27,978 nucleotides of DNA from Flavobacteriaceae bacterium UBA7446 (GCA_002478685.1 DLPY01000009.1:1-27978), one strand, 5' to 3'. Shown: positions 16,755-24,518, numbered from the stretch's first letter. Notes: generated by a model from the letters alone, not told the origin. Numbers and translations: made by a program.

Positions 16755-17650
16755 ATGCGTTGTGCTATGCGTAGTTTTGCGCTTCGCGCTCTGTTATTTT
16801 GATTGATTTCATCTTGCGAGGGCACTTGCAATCCTCCACACTTTTTAAAACATCTCTCTGGGTTTCCAAATGCATCTTTGGAAGGTTCATTTTCAAAATT
16901 TGCGTTTTGGATAAAGCGTTTTACTAAACGGTCTTCAAGCGAATGATAGCTAATAACACTCAGTCTACCTCCAACATTTAAAACAGATTTACATTGCATC
17001 AAAAAATCTTGCAATACTTCAACTTCTTGGTTCACTTCCATGCGCAATGCCTGATAAATTTTAGCGAGCACTTTATGCTCGTTGCCTTGTGGCAGAAAAT
17101 CGGATAGAAGCACGTTAAGCTGTTGTGTTGTACTAATTTCCTTACTTCTGTTTTTTACAATATGGTCTGTTATTTTTCGAGCGTTTCGCAACTCACCATA
17201 TTTAAAAAACAACTCTGACAACTTGGTTTCAGAATATTTATTCACAATGTCTTTGGCGGTTTGTTTTTGCTGTTGATTCATGCGCATATCTAGCGGCCCA
17301 TCAAACCGAATGGAAAAGCCTCTTTCGGGTGTATCAAACTGGTGTGAAGAAACACCAAGGTCAGCTAAAATACCATCTACTTGCTCCGCTTTATGAAAAC
17401 GTAAAAACCGTTTTAAGTGCTTAAAATTGTGTGGAATTAGTGTAAACCGTGAATCGTTAATTTCGTTTTGTTGCGCGTCTTCATCTTGGTCAAAAGCAAA
17501 AAGTAGGCTTTGACTATCAAGTTGTTTTAAGATTTCTTTGGAATGACCGCCGCCGCCAAATGTCGCGTCCACATAAATCGATGCAGGCTTAATATTAAGT
17601 CCTGCAACAGATTCGGACAGCAAAACCGGCTTATGATAAGTCATCTCCAT
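16751..17650 (-). CDS. rsmH: 16S rRNA (cytosine(1402)-N(4))-methyltransferase RsmH
   Basis: SAM-dependent methyltransferase (MraW) modifying C1402 in the decoding region of 16S rRNA. It shows YHKPVLLSESVAGL at the start, the SAM-binding DATFGGGGHS loop (about residues 28-37), DLGVSSHQFDTPERGFS, and the late SYHSLEDRLVKRF motif. Three starts are in frame: GTG 17656, ATG 17650 and ATG 17644. ATG 17650 gives 299 residues, and 17644 fits the usual MxYHxPVLL start equally well. All overlap the mraZ end, by 14 to 26 bases. Confidence 0.95.
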   Translation of the reverse strand: MEMTYHKPVLLSESVAGLNIKPASIYVDATFGGGGHSKEILKQLDSQSLLFAFDQDEDAQQNEINDSRFTLIPHNFKHLKRFLRFHKAEQVDGILADLGVSSHQFDTPERGFSIRFDGPLDMRMNQQQKQTAKDIVNKYSETKLSELFFKYGELRNARKITDHIVKNRSKEISTTQQLNVLLSDFLPQGNEHKVLAKIYQALRMEVNQEVEVLQDFLMQCKSVLNVGGRLSVISYHSLEDRLVKRFIQNANFENEPSKDAFGNPERCFKKCGGLQVPSQDEINQNNRARSAKLRIAQRI

Positions 17651-18095
17651 CGTCACCCATTACTTCTTCAGCCAAAGCAGCAAAATCTACAGCAGCTTCG
17701 TCAATTGCTTTTTCGTAGTGAGCTGCATCCCAAACTTCAATAATATTTACAGCAGCAGATAGCACAACCTCCTTTTCAATATTGGCAATTCGAGCCAAAT
17801 CCTTTGGAATTTGTAGTCTATTCGTAACATCCAACTCCACCACCTTAACGCCTGCCGTAAAACGACGAATAAAGTCATTGTTTTTCTTTTTAAACCTATT
17901 AAGCTTATTCACTTTTGCCATGAGTGCATTCCACTCTGTAAGTGAATAAAGCTCCAAACACGGCTGAAAAACGGCACGTTTAATCACAAACGATTGATCG
18001 CGCGCATCTGCAAGTTGTTTTACAAGCGCAGTAGGAATTTTCACTCTTCCCTTTGGGTCTGCTTTGCACTGATATGTTCCGATTAAGTGTAGCAC
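17631..18095 (-). CDS. mraZ: Transcriptional regulator MraZ
   Basis: Ring-forming DNA-binding protein of 154 residues with two tandem SpoVT/AbrB-like half-domains, each with a conserved D..(G/N)R element: ADPKGRVKIP near residue 13 and DVTNRLQIPKDL near residue 90. In other bacteria MraZ binds short direct repeats upstream of its own gene and regulates the dcw cluster. Such repeats lie upstream here (18141-18187). The start is GTG 18095, since no in-frame ATG lies close and the protein then begins with the typical LHLIGTYQCKAD segment. The 3' end overlaps rsmH. Confidence 0.94.
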   Translation of the reverse strand: MLHLIGTYQCKADPKGRVKIPTALVKQLADARDQSFVIKRAVFQPCLELYSLTEWNALMAKVNKLNRFKKKNNDFIRRFTAGVKVVELDVTNRLQIPKDLARIANIEKEVVLSAAVNIIEVWDAAHYEKAIDEAAVDFAALAEEVMGDDGDDLS

Positions 18096-18123
18096 GTTTG
18101 TGACTTTACGCTTTGTTGTAAGT

Positions 18124-18131
18124 CAAAATTA
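18124..18131 (-). promoter_or_regulatory. Putative -7 promoter box of the mraZ/dcw cluster
   Basis: TAATTTTG on the - strand matches TAnnTTTG exactly, 28 bases upstream of the mraZ GTG. No TTG occurs at the normal -33 spacing. That interval is occupied by the GTGGTA repeat units, consistent with a promoter controlled by a protein bound over it. Confidence 0.5.
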
Positions 18132-18140
18132 ATAAAATTT

Positions 18141-18187
18141 TACCACTTTTTACCACTTTTTACCACAATGTTAATAAGTTTTACCAC
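18141..18187 (-). promoter_or_regulatory. MraZ-box array (operator) upstream of mraZ
   Basis: On the + strand TACCAC occurs at 18141, 18151 and 18161 with exact 10-base spacing, each preceded by T-rich sequence. A fourth copy is at 18182, 21 bases further. Read on the mraZ strand the unit is GTGGTAAAAA. Known MraZ operators are short G-rich or GTG-containing boxes repeated every 10 bp, so this is very probably the autoregulatory site. The boxes begin 10 bases upstream of the putative -7 box and cover the -33 region, suggesting repression. Confidence 0.75.
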
Positions 18188-18322
18188 TATAAAACAAGCC
18201 GATTCATTTTATTGAATATCAGACTATTAAGTTATTTGTGTTGTATAGCGGAGTTAAATGATTTTGATTTTGGTTTCTATTAGACAAATAAAGAAATGCG
18301 TTTAGCATGGAATAGAATTAAC

Positions 18323-18330
18323 TATATTTG
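18323..18330 (+). promoter_or_regulatory. Putative -7 promoter box for the hydrolase-engB pair
   Basis: TATATTTG matches TAnnTTTG exactly and ends 11 bases before the hydrolase ATG. Upstream GTTTAG near 18300 is only a weak -33 candidate. The 246-base divergent region also holds the mraZ operator; its middle part (18190-18320) is AT-rich with nothing else recognisable. Confidence 0.45.
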
Positions 18331-18341
18331 CGTTTCATTTT

Positions 18342-19112
18342 ATGCACATGCACGATTCGCTCACAGTGTCAGGACGTTTTAGGTATTTTGAAAAAGGAAA
18401 AGGCGTTCCGCTCCTAATCTTACATGGTTTGATGGGTGGATTGAGCAACTTTAACAGCGTTGCAAAACACTTCCCTTCGCTTGGATACAAAGTTGTTATT
18501 CCCGAACTTCCACTTTACGATTTGCCATTGCTTAAAACCAATGTCAAAGAGTTTGCACACTACTTACGTGACTTTATCACACATTTAGGTGGCGAAAAAG
18601 TGGTACTTATAGGCAATTCATTAGGGGGCCACATAGGATTACTTCATACTAAATTATTCCCAGAAAAAGTAAAAGGATTAGTGATTACGGGCAGTTCTGG
18701 ACTGTACGAAAACGCTATGGGTGAAAGCTACCCAAAACGCGAAGATTACGAATATATTCGAACAAAAACTGAGAATGTTTTTTACGATCCTAAAGTAGCA
18801 ACAAAAGAAGTAGTTGATGACGTTTTTAAAACCGTTAACGACAGAAAAAAGCTTATTAAAATTCTTACGATTGCCAAGAGTGCTATTCGTCACAATATGG
18901 CAAAAGAATTGCCAAACATTACTACTCCAACAGGAATTATTTGGGGAAAACAAGACAACGTTACACCACCAAATGTTGGCGAAGAATTTCACAAACTTTT
19001 ACCTAACTCAACACTGTACTGGATTGACAAATGCGGACACGCACCCATGATGGAACATCCAACGTTATTTAACGAATATCTTACAAGCTGGCTTAGCGAA
19101 AATAACATGTAG
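18342..19112 (+). CDS. Alpha/beta fold hydrolase
   Basis: Soluble 256-residue alpha/beta hydrolase with a complete catalytic triad: nucleophile elbow GNSLGG (S93), acid D205 in WGKQDNVTPP and base H233 in GHAPMMEHP. The oxyanion segment HGLMGG is at 28-33. A cap region spans about 125-190. The fold is clear but the substrate is not; esterase, lipase-like and C-C hydrolase activities are all possible. ATG 18342 is used, and ATG 18348 is an equally plausible start. The stop is followed two bases later by engB, so the two are probably cotranscribed. Confidence 0.9.
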   Translation: MHMHDSLTVSGRFRYFEKGKGVPLLILHGLMGGLSNFNSVAKHFPSLGYKVVIPELPLYDLPLLKTNVKEFAHYLRDFITHLGGEKVVLIGNSLGGHIGLLHTKLFPEKVKGLVITGSSGLYENAMGESYPKREDYEYIRTKTENVFYDPKVATKEVVDDVFKTVNDRKKLIKILTIAKSAIRHNMAKELPNITTPTGIIWGKQDNVTPPNVGEEFHKLLPNSTLYWIDKCGHAPMMEHPTLFNEYLTSWLSENNM

Positions 19113-19114
19113 CC

Positions 19115-19705
19115 ATGCGCATAAAAGACGCAAGGTTTGTGGTTAGTAACTCTCGTGTGGCACAATGCCCTAACACGAATATGCCAGAGTTTGCCTTTAT
19201 TGGACGCTCGAATGTTGGTAAATCCTCTTTAATAAACATGCTCACTGAACGAAAACAGTTAGCAAAAACATCTGGCAAACCCGGGAAAACGCAACTTATC
19301 AATCATTTTTTGATTAACAATCATTGGCATCTTGTAGACCTACCGGGCTACGGCTATGCACGAGTTTCCAAAAAAGACAAAAAGGAATTTCAACAATATA
19401 TTACGGACTATTTTTTAAAGCGAACACAGCTTGTGAATGCCTTTTTACTTATTGATATTCGTCACGAACCACAAGATATAGACCTAGCGTTTATGGAATG
19501 GATGGGTAATCAGCAAATTCCATTTTCAATAATTTTTACAAAAGCAGACAAACTCTCAAAACGCGCTATCGAACCAACATTAGCAGCCTATCTCAACAAA
19601 CTTTTAAAAGGCGCATGGGCAGAAGCTCCGCCACACTTTGTAACTTCATCAAAAGCTAAAATCGGCAAAGATGCCGTTTTAGCCTATATCGAAACGTTGC
19701 TTTAA
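19115..19705 (+). CDS. engB: Ribosome biogenesis GTP-binding protein EngB (YihA/YsxC)
   Basis: Small TRAFAC-class GTPase of 196 residues needed in other bacteria for large ribosomal subunit assembly. GTPase motifs are in order: G1 GRSNVGKSS (30-38), the Thr-containing G2 region TSGKPGKTQ (52-60), G3 DLPGYG (75-80), G4 TKAD (142-145) and a G5-like TSSKAK near the end. It lies two bases after the hydrolase. Its TAA overlaps the gldC stop on the opposite strand within a TTAA palindrome. Confidence 0.95.
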   Translation: MRIKDARFVVSNSRVAQCPNTNMPEFAFIGRSNVGKSSLINMLTERKQLAKTSGKPGKTQLINHFLINNHWHLVDLPGYGYARVSKKDKKEFQQYITDYFLKRTQLVNAFLLIDIRHEPQDIDLAFMEWMGNQQIPFSIIFTKADKLSKRAIEPTLAAYLNKLLKGAWAEAPPHFVTSSKAKIGKDAVLAYIETLL

Positions 19706-20046
19706 TTTGTTTTTTTAACTTCTTTAAGATTGCGCTCTGCAGCAAAAAAATCACAAAACTGCTGCATAGCCTCTGCCATTTGAGCATCTTCAGTTGCTCT
19801 CAAATAAGATTCACGGATGCCTACTAGGGTTTGATGCACAAATACTTGCATTTGGTCAACAGGCATTTCTTTTGTCCACAGGTCGATACGAGCACTCTCT
19901 TGCGATTCTTTATCCCAAGTGCTTAGGAAAAAAGCCTCCATGTTTTGCTGCTTTACACCGCCATCTGGAGCCGACCATTGCATTTGTTCGGGGGTGTGGT
20001 TTTCGTCTAAAGTTACGTTTAGCGTGATATCCGATTTACGTTGCAT
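19702..20046 (-). CDS. gldC: Gliding motility protein GldC
   Basis: Predicted soluble protein of 114 residues matching the flavobacterial GldC family. Diagnostic stretches are TLNVTLDENHTPEQMQW, the DGGVK segment, SARIDLWTKEMPVDQMQVF and HQTLVGI. No signal peptide or membrane helix is visible. In Flavobacterium johnsoniae gldC lies with gldB and contributes to gliding; its biochemical role is unknown. The ATG follows the gldB stop by one base, so translation is probably coupled, and the 3' end is convergent with engB. Confidence 0.9.
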   Translation of the reverse strand: MQRKSDITLNVTLDENHTPEQMQWSAPDGGVKQQNMEAFFLSTWDKESQESARIDLWTKEMPVDQMQVFVHQTLVGIRESYLRATEDAQMAEAMQQFCDFFAAERNLKEVKKTN

Positions 20047-20047
20047 A

Positions 20048-21034
20048 TTATGGGTTATATCTAGATTTTTTTAAAATTTCTTGTGTTTTTGCGGCCAGAA
20101 CTTGTTGTAAACTTGCTCCAGTTCTTTTTTGATATGCTTTTACTATCCTGTAACCCATCCATTGTCCTATTCGCCCAGGTGAATTTTCATCTAAATACGA
20201 ATAAAATTTTGAATAGGGACCAGCTGTCAAAAATCGAAAGTTAAGATTTTCATCTGTAGAAAAAAGAAAATCATTGTCTACAAAATAGTGCCACACATCA
20301 GATTCATGCGCTGTTGCCCAATCCCACTGATCTTGGGTGTATTGAATATGAAAATGCGCTGACGCTTTTGGTGACAAATAATCATGTAGTAACAGGCGTT
20401 TGCCATGCACAACCATACGGTCCAAAAACGCCCGGCTAATTGTTTTCGAAACATATCGATGCGAGAGCGCGTCAATAATCTCTGCTTCTAAGTGTAGTGG
20501 TGTCAGCTTGTTTTTGATGTATTTTGGAATGCCTTCGTATAGCGGGTGCGATGCGCCAAGATAGGTGTCAATGGAAATAAGTAATAAGCTGTCAGCATCT
20601 ACAGCACGAAGGGAGTAGTCTACATCTGTAAGCAGCGTAATGACTTTTTCTGGTAACTTTTCTGCTGGAAAATAATACTTAGCGTGCTTAAGCACATTTG
20701 CAGTTCGTAGTTTTAAATTGTCTCCAAATAACGGCAGTGTTGCATGAAAAAGGGCTTGTTGTAATGAATCGGTGCGTTTGGCTTGCCAAACCGAGTTGGG
20801 TGTATTCGAAGGAAAAAAATAAGGGTATTGAGATTTTAATTGGTCGAGCGGTGTATCCAAATCACCAAAAAACAACTGCTCAAAACGAATAACTTCAAAA
20901 GATACTTCAGGCAACTCTTGTGGTTTAGGATGAATTGAAGATGTGCATCCAAAAACAAATAACCAAGTGCAAAAAAGCACCACTTTTAGATGCCAAAAAA
21001 ATCTATTAATTTTACGATGTCTAGAGGTTCCCAT
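20048..21034 (-). CDS. gldB: Gliding motility lipoprotein GldB
   Basis: Lipoprotein of the gliding apparatus, 328 residues from ATG 21034. The N-terminus has basic residues (RHRK..R), a hydrophobic stretch (about 16-29) and a lipobox ending VFGC with Cys at position 30, then a mature domain of about 300 residues. Sequence features such as EVIRFEQLFFGDLD near the start and GPYSKFYSYLDENSPGRIG in the last quarter fit GldB. An in-frame start at 21085 would run into the divergent nadE gene and spoil the signal peptide, so it is rejected. F. johnsoniae gldB mutants are non-gliding. GldB is associated with the gliding and type IX secretion machinery, but its exact role is unclear. Confidence 0.9.
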   Translation of the reverse strand: MGTSRHRKINRFFWHLKVVLFCTWLFVFGCTSSIHPKPQELPEVSFEVIRFEQLFFGDLDTPLDQLKSQYPYFFPSNTPNSVWQAKRTDSLQQALFHATLPLFGDNLKLRTANVLKHAKYYFPAEKLPEKVITLLTDVDYSLRAVDADSLLLISIDTYLGASHPLYEGIPKYIKNKLTPLHLEAEIIDALSHRYVSKTISRAFLDRMVVHGKRLLLHDYLSPKASAHFHIQYTQDQWDWATAHESDVWHYFVDNDFLFSTDENLNFRFLTAGPYSKFYSYLDENSPGRIGQWMGYRIVKAYQKRTGASLQQVLAAKTQEILKKSRYNP

Positions 21035-21058
21035 TAAGGCACTAAAGATACAAATGCT

Positions 21059-21847
21059 ATGAAAAACAACGAAGTAATCGAACATATTGTCAATTGGTTA
21101 AAATCCTACGCTCTGGAAAACGGCATGAAGGGTTTTGTTGTCGGGGTTTCTGGAGGTATAGATTCAGCCCTTACCTCAACACTCTGTGCCAAAACTGGGC
21201 TACCAACGCTGTGCTTGGAAATGCCCATAAAACAACAAAAAAATCAGGTTGACAGGGCGCAAGAACACATCAGTTGGCTTAAGAAATATTTTGCTAATGT
21301 TTCAGGGGAAACTATTAATCTCAACTCTGTTTTCAACTCGTTTTCTGAAGTCACCAATAAAGAAGATTCAAGTGATGCCGCATTGTTGTCTTTAGCAAAC
21401 AGTCGTTCAAGGTTGCGCATGGTAACACTATACTATTTTGCCGCACGGCATCGCTATTTGGTTGCGGGAACAGGCAACAAGGTAGAAGATTTTGGCGTAG
21501 GTTTTTACACCAAATATGGTGATGGCGGTGTAGATCTTAGTCCAATTGCCGACTTGATTAAAACCCAAGTGCGCTCACTTGCCAAAACACTTGGTGTTAG
21601 TAATGCCATTTTGCATGCTCAGCCAACAGATGGTTTATGGGACGATGATAGAAACGACGAGGATCAATTGGGGGCCACTTACGAGGAACTGGAATGGGCC
21701 ATGAATCAACATTATGCTGGTAAAGCAGCAAAAGATTATGTAGGAAAAGACGCACAGGTTATGAATATATTTTTGCGTCATCATAACGCAAATAAACACA
21801 AAATGAATCCTATTCCTGTTTGTGAAATTCCTAAGCATTTGCTGTAA
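21059..21847 (+). CDS. nadE: Ammonia-dependent NAD(+) synthetase NadE
   Basis: Cytoplasmic enzyme of the final NAD step: deamido-NAD plus ammonia and ATP gives NAD. The 262-residue protein is the short, single-domain form without a glutaminase domain. It has the N-type ATP pyrophosphatase P-loop SGGIDS (31-36), the NSRSRLRM segment, GTGNKVEDFGVGFYTKYGDG and the QPTDGLWDDDRNDEDQLG loop typical of the family. It is divergent from gldB with only 24 bases between start codons, so its promoter probably overlaps the gldB leader or coding region. A regulator gene follows 86 bases downstream. Confidence 0.95.
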   Translation: MKNNEVIEHIVNWLKSYALENGMKGFVVGVSGGIDSALTSTLCAKTGLPTLCLEMPIKQQKNQVDRAQEHISWLKKYFANVSGETINLNSVFNSFSEVTNKEDSSDAALLSLANSRSRLRMVTLYYFAARHRYLVAGTGNKVEDFGVGFYTKYGDGGVDLSPIADLIKTQVRSLAKTLGVSNAILHAQPTDGLWDDDRNDEDQLGATYEELEWAMNQHYAGKAAKDYVGKDAQVMNIFLRHHNANKHKMNPIPVCEIPKHLL

Positions 21848-21933
21848 CATTAATGTTAAATTTTAATTTTACACAAATATTTATTATCAATTAAATCACA
21901 TTTTCTATATTTTAGTTGGCAACAATCAAAGTC

Positions 21934-22569
21934 ATGATACGTGTTTTTGTAGCCGATGCACATCCCATAATTTATAAAGGAATTAAGGCGGTATTTCGTA
22001 ATTCTACTGAAATAGATATTGTAGGAAAAGGACTTCATTATCGGGAGCTTTATGACTTTTTAAATTCTAAAAAAGTTAATATCGTTTTACTAGAACTGGA
22101 GTTGCCTGGGTTTGAAGGTATTCATTTACTAAGAGAGCTTAAGGAATTGCATCCCAAAGTACGCTTTTTGATTTTTAGCACACTCAAAGAAGAAGTTTAC
22201 GCTATTAATTCGCTAAAGGCTGGTGCCTCGGGGTATTTGTGTAAAACGAACCCACAAGGCAGACTAAGAGAAGCTATTCTTAAAATTAGCTCAGGAGGTG
22301 TATACATTACGAACGATTTAGCAGAACTTATTGCCTTTAACCAAACGGGAGCTAATCCCCTTTCTGCGATCGAAAAACTATCTCACCGTGAGATTCAAGT
22401 GCTTAGGCTACTAATTAATGGGCGAAAGAATATAGAAATTGCTTTAAAACTAAGCATAAGTGACAAAACCGTAAGCACCTATCGCGCACGCCTAATGAAA
22501 AAACTCAACGCCAAAAATATTATTGATTTGGTACGAAAAACACAAGATGTAGATCTAGACCTGTACTAA
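21934..22569 (+). CDS. Orphan NarL/LuxR-type response regulator with degenerate receiver
   Basis: Protein of 211 residues with an N-terminal receiver-like domain (about 1-120) and a C-terminal LuxR-type helix-turn-helix (about 145-200: LSHREIQVLRLLINGRKNIEIA, then SDKTVSTYRARLMKKLNA). The receiver keeps the fold-typical residues S82 and K104 (GYLCK), but the phospho-acceptor position reads LLELELPG with E54 (codon GAA at 22093-22095) instead of Asp. The acidic pair near residue 8 reads ADAHP instead of DDHP. Ordinary Asp phosphorylation is therefore unlikely. No histidine kinase is adjacent. ATG 21934 is chosen; a TTG at 21916 is in frame but the family starts near MIRV. A near-consensus box TATATTTT lies at 21906-21913. 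Its stop overlaps the dnaG stop by 3 bases. Confidence 0.88.
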   Translation: MIRVFVADAHPIIYKGIKAVFRNSTEIDIVGKGLHYRELYDFLNSKKVNIVLLELELPGFEGIHLLRELKELHPKVRFLIFSTLKEEVYAINSLKAGASGYLCKTNPQGRLREAILKISSGGVYITNDLAELIAFNQTGANPLSAIEKLSHREIQVLRLLINGRKNIEIALKLSISDKTVSTYRARLMKKLNAKNIIDLVRKTQDVDLDLY

Positions 22570-24518
22570 ACTACCCTATTTAACCTCCCACTTAACAGCG
22601 TTTTGAGCTTATGATATTGCACAATTTCTTCCAGTAACTCTTTGTGATGTTCCCCTTGATTTTCTTCAGTTTGCTTTTGTAATGTTGATACTTTTTCGTC
22701 AATTAATTGACACCTAAAACGCAGAATGATTTCATGCACCCACCTTGGCAGCGACTTTGATTTATCTGCGACAAAAATATTTTTTCGTTCCCAATCGTGA
22801 AGTGTGTACTGCTCGTCTTGCAGAAGCAAATCCGAAACTTCTGTAGCTAGCTCTGTTGACAAATTAGAAACAAAAGAGTCCATTTGCATTTCACCCTGTG
22901 CGCTAAGCGCATTTAAAATTTTAGGATAAAGGGATTTGAATGCAGTAGTAGTAAAATCGATTTCATCTTGTTGTAAGTCCAAATAAATCTTTTCAAATAC
23001 ACGAGACGTAACCTTAGAGGCTACCATTTTCAAGTCACCAGATTTTTCATCTGCTTGCAAAATAGGCTCCTCAAATTCCACTTCTTTATGTCCATAAAGC
23101 AAAAGAATTTTGATAATATTTTTCTCCAACTCATAACGCGTACTGACTTGAGGAACACGTTTATCAGCGCTTACCACTGTCATGGATTGAGGTGACTTCT
23201 GTACAGGTTTAGTGGCTTTTTTATGAGAAACTTGCGCTAGTGTTGCAAAGAGTACTTCTTCACTGATATCCATCAGCGCAGCACATGAGCGAACATAAAG
23301 TTCTTGCTTAATTCTATCTGGGATCTTAGCAATACTTTGCACCATCTCCCTAATGGTTTCGGCTTTTTTTATGGGGTCTTTAGCGGCTTCATCTACAAGC
23401 AGCATTGCTTTAAATTGAATAAAGTCTTTCGCATTTTGAGCTAGAAACGATTCCAATTCTTCCTTAGAGTGCGCACGAGCAAAACTGTCTGGATCTTCGC
23501 CTTCAGGAAAGGAACATACACGAACATTCATTTCCGCTTCCAATATCAAATCAATTCCACGAAGTGATGCGCGCAACCCCGCCGCATCTCCGTCAAAAAG
23601 AACCGTTATGTTTGTTGTTAGTCTTCGCACCAATCGTATTTGTTCCGCGGTAAGTGCAGTTCCCGAAGAAGAAACCACATTTTTGACACCGCGTTGATGC
23701 ATTTGAATAACATCTGTATAGCCTTCAACCAAGAAACAATTATCCTCTTTGGCGATGCTTTGTTTTCCTTGATAAAGCCCATAAAGGACCTTGCTCTTGT
23801 TGTAAATATCACTCTCGGGCGAGTTCACATATTTGGCGGCTTTTTTGTCTTGCGTAAGAATGCGTCCACCAAAACCTAGCACACGTCCAGACATGCTGTG
23901 AATGGGAAACATTACACGTCCTTTGAATCGATCAAACTTTTTGTCTTGCTTAACAATGGTTAATCCTGTTTTTTCTAAAAATTCTAATTGGTAGCCTGCC
24001 TTTAGTGCTGCATTTGTAAGTGCACTCCATTCATCGAGAGAATAGCCCAACTGAAAATCACGAATGGTTTCGTCGGTAAAGCCACGTTCCCTAAAGTAAC
24101 TCAGCCCAACCCCCTTGCCTTGTGTTGTTTCCCAAAGTGACTCTTGAAAAAAGCTAAGGGCATATGAACTAACCAAATACATGCTTTCACGAGTACTAGC
24201 AGCCGCTTTTTGCTCGTCGTTTTGCTCGGTTTCCTCTATTTCAATATTGTATTTTTTTGCTAAATAGCGTATTGCTTCTGGATACGAAAAGTGTTCATGC
24301 TCCATTAAAAAAGCAATGACATTGCCCCCTTTTCCGCTCGAAAAGTCTTTCCAAATTTGCTTTACCGGCGACACCATAAAGCTAGGGGTTCGCTCGTCAG
24401 TAAATGGGCTTAAGCCCTTAAAATTAGAACCCGATTTTTTGAGCTGTACAAAATCGCCAATAACCTCCTCAAGCCGGGCGGTTTCAAAAACAGCGTCTAT
24501 TGTGGATTTATGGATCAC
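22566..24518 (-). CDS. dnaG: DNA primase DnaG lacking zinc ligands
   Basis: Primase of 650 residues that makes RNA primers for replication. The N-terminal zinc-binding-like domain, catalytic Toprim core and C-terminal helicase-interacting region occur in normal order. The core has VEGYTDVIQMHQRG and LFDGDAAGLRA, carrying the metal-binding acidic residues. The N-terminal domain keeps its framework (PF..ER TPSF.VSP and GKGGN), but the C-H-C-C ligands are replaced by S37, T40, D58 and S61. The start is GTG 24518: no ATG is available before an in-frame stop, and the MI..STIDAVFETA beginning fits the family. It lies 38 bases after the polyprenyl synthase gene. Confidence 0.95.
   Translation of the reverse strand: MIHKSTIDAVFETARLEEVIGDFVQLKKSGSNFKGLSPFTDERTPSFMVSPVKQIWKDFSSGKGGNVIAFLMEHEHFSYPEAIRYLAKKYNIEIEETEQNDEQKAAASTRESMYLVSSYALSFFQESLWETTQGKGVGLSYFRERGFTDETIRDFQLGYSLDEWSALTNAALKAGYQLEFLEKTGLTIVKQDKKFDRFKGRVMFPIHSMSGRVLGFGGRILTQDKKAAKYVNSPESDIYNKSKVLYGLYQGKQSIAKEDNCFLVEGYTDVIQMHQRGVKNVVSSSGTALTAEQIRLVRRLTTNITVLFDGDAAGLRASLRGIDLILEAEMNVRVCSFPEGEDPDSFARAHSKEELESFLAQNAKDFIQFKAMLLVDEAAKDPIKKAETIREMVQSIAKIPDRIKQELYVRSCAALMDISEEVLFATLAQVSHKKATKPVQKSPQSMTVVSADKRVPQVSTRYELEKNIIKILLLYGHKEVEFEEPILQADEKSGDLKMVASKVTSRVFEKIYLDLQQDEIDFTTTAFKSLYPKILNALSAQGEMQMDSFVSNLSTELATEVSDLLLQDEQYTLHDWERKNIFVADKSKSLPRWVHEIILRFRCQLIDEKVSTLQKQTEENQGEHHKELLEEIVQYHKLKTLLSGRLNRVV

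Noticed and set aside
18141..18187. Possible CRISPR-like or satellite repeat
   Set aside because: Units are only 10 bases, with no unique spacers and no cas genes; position upstream of mraZ explains them better as MraZ boxes.
18678..18992. Open frame of 104 codons on the - strand
   Set aside because: It is antisense to the hydrolase, whose catalytic triad is complete; the protein is a Phe/Cys/Asn-rich string without motifs.
20048..21085. Longer gldB starting at 21085
   Set aside because: It would overlap the first 27 bases of divergent nadE and put 17 extra residues before the lipoprotein signal; ATG 21034 gives a normal signal peptide.
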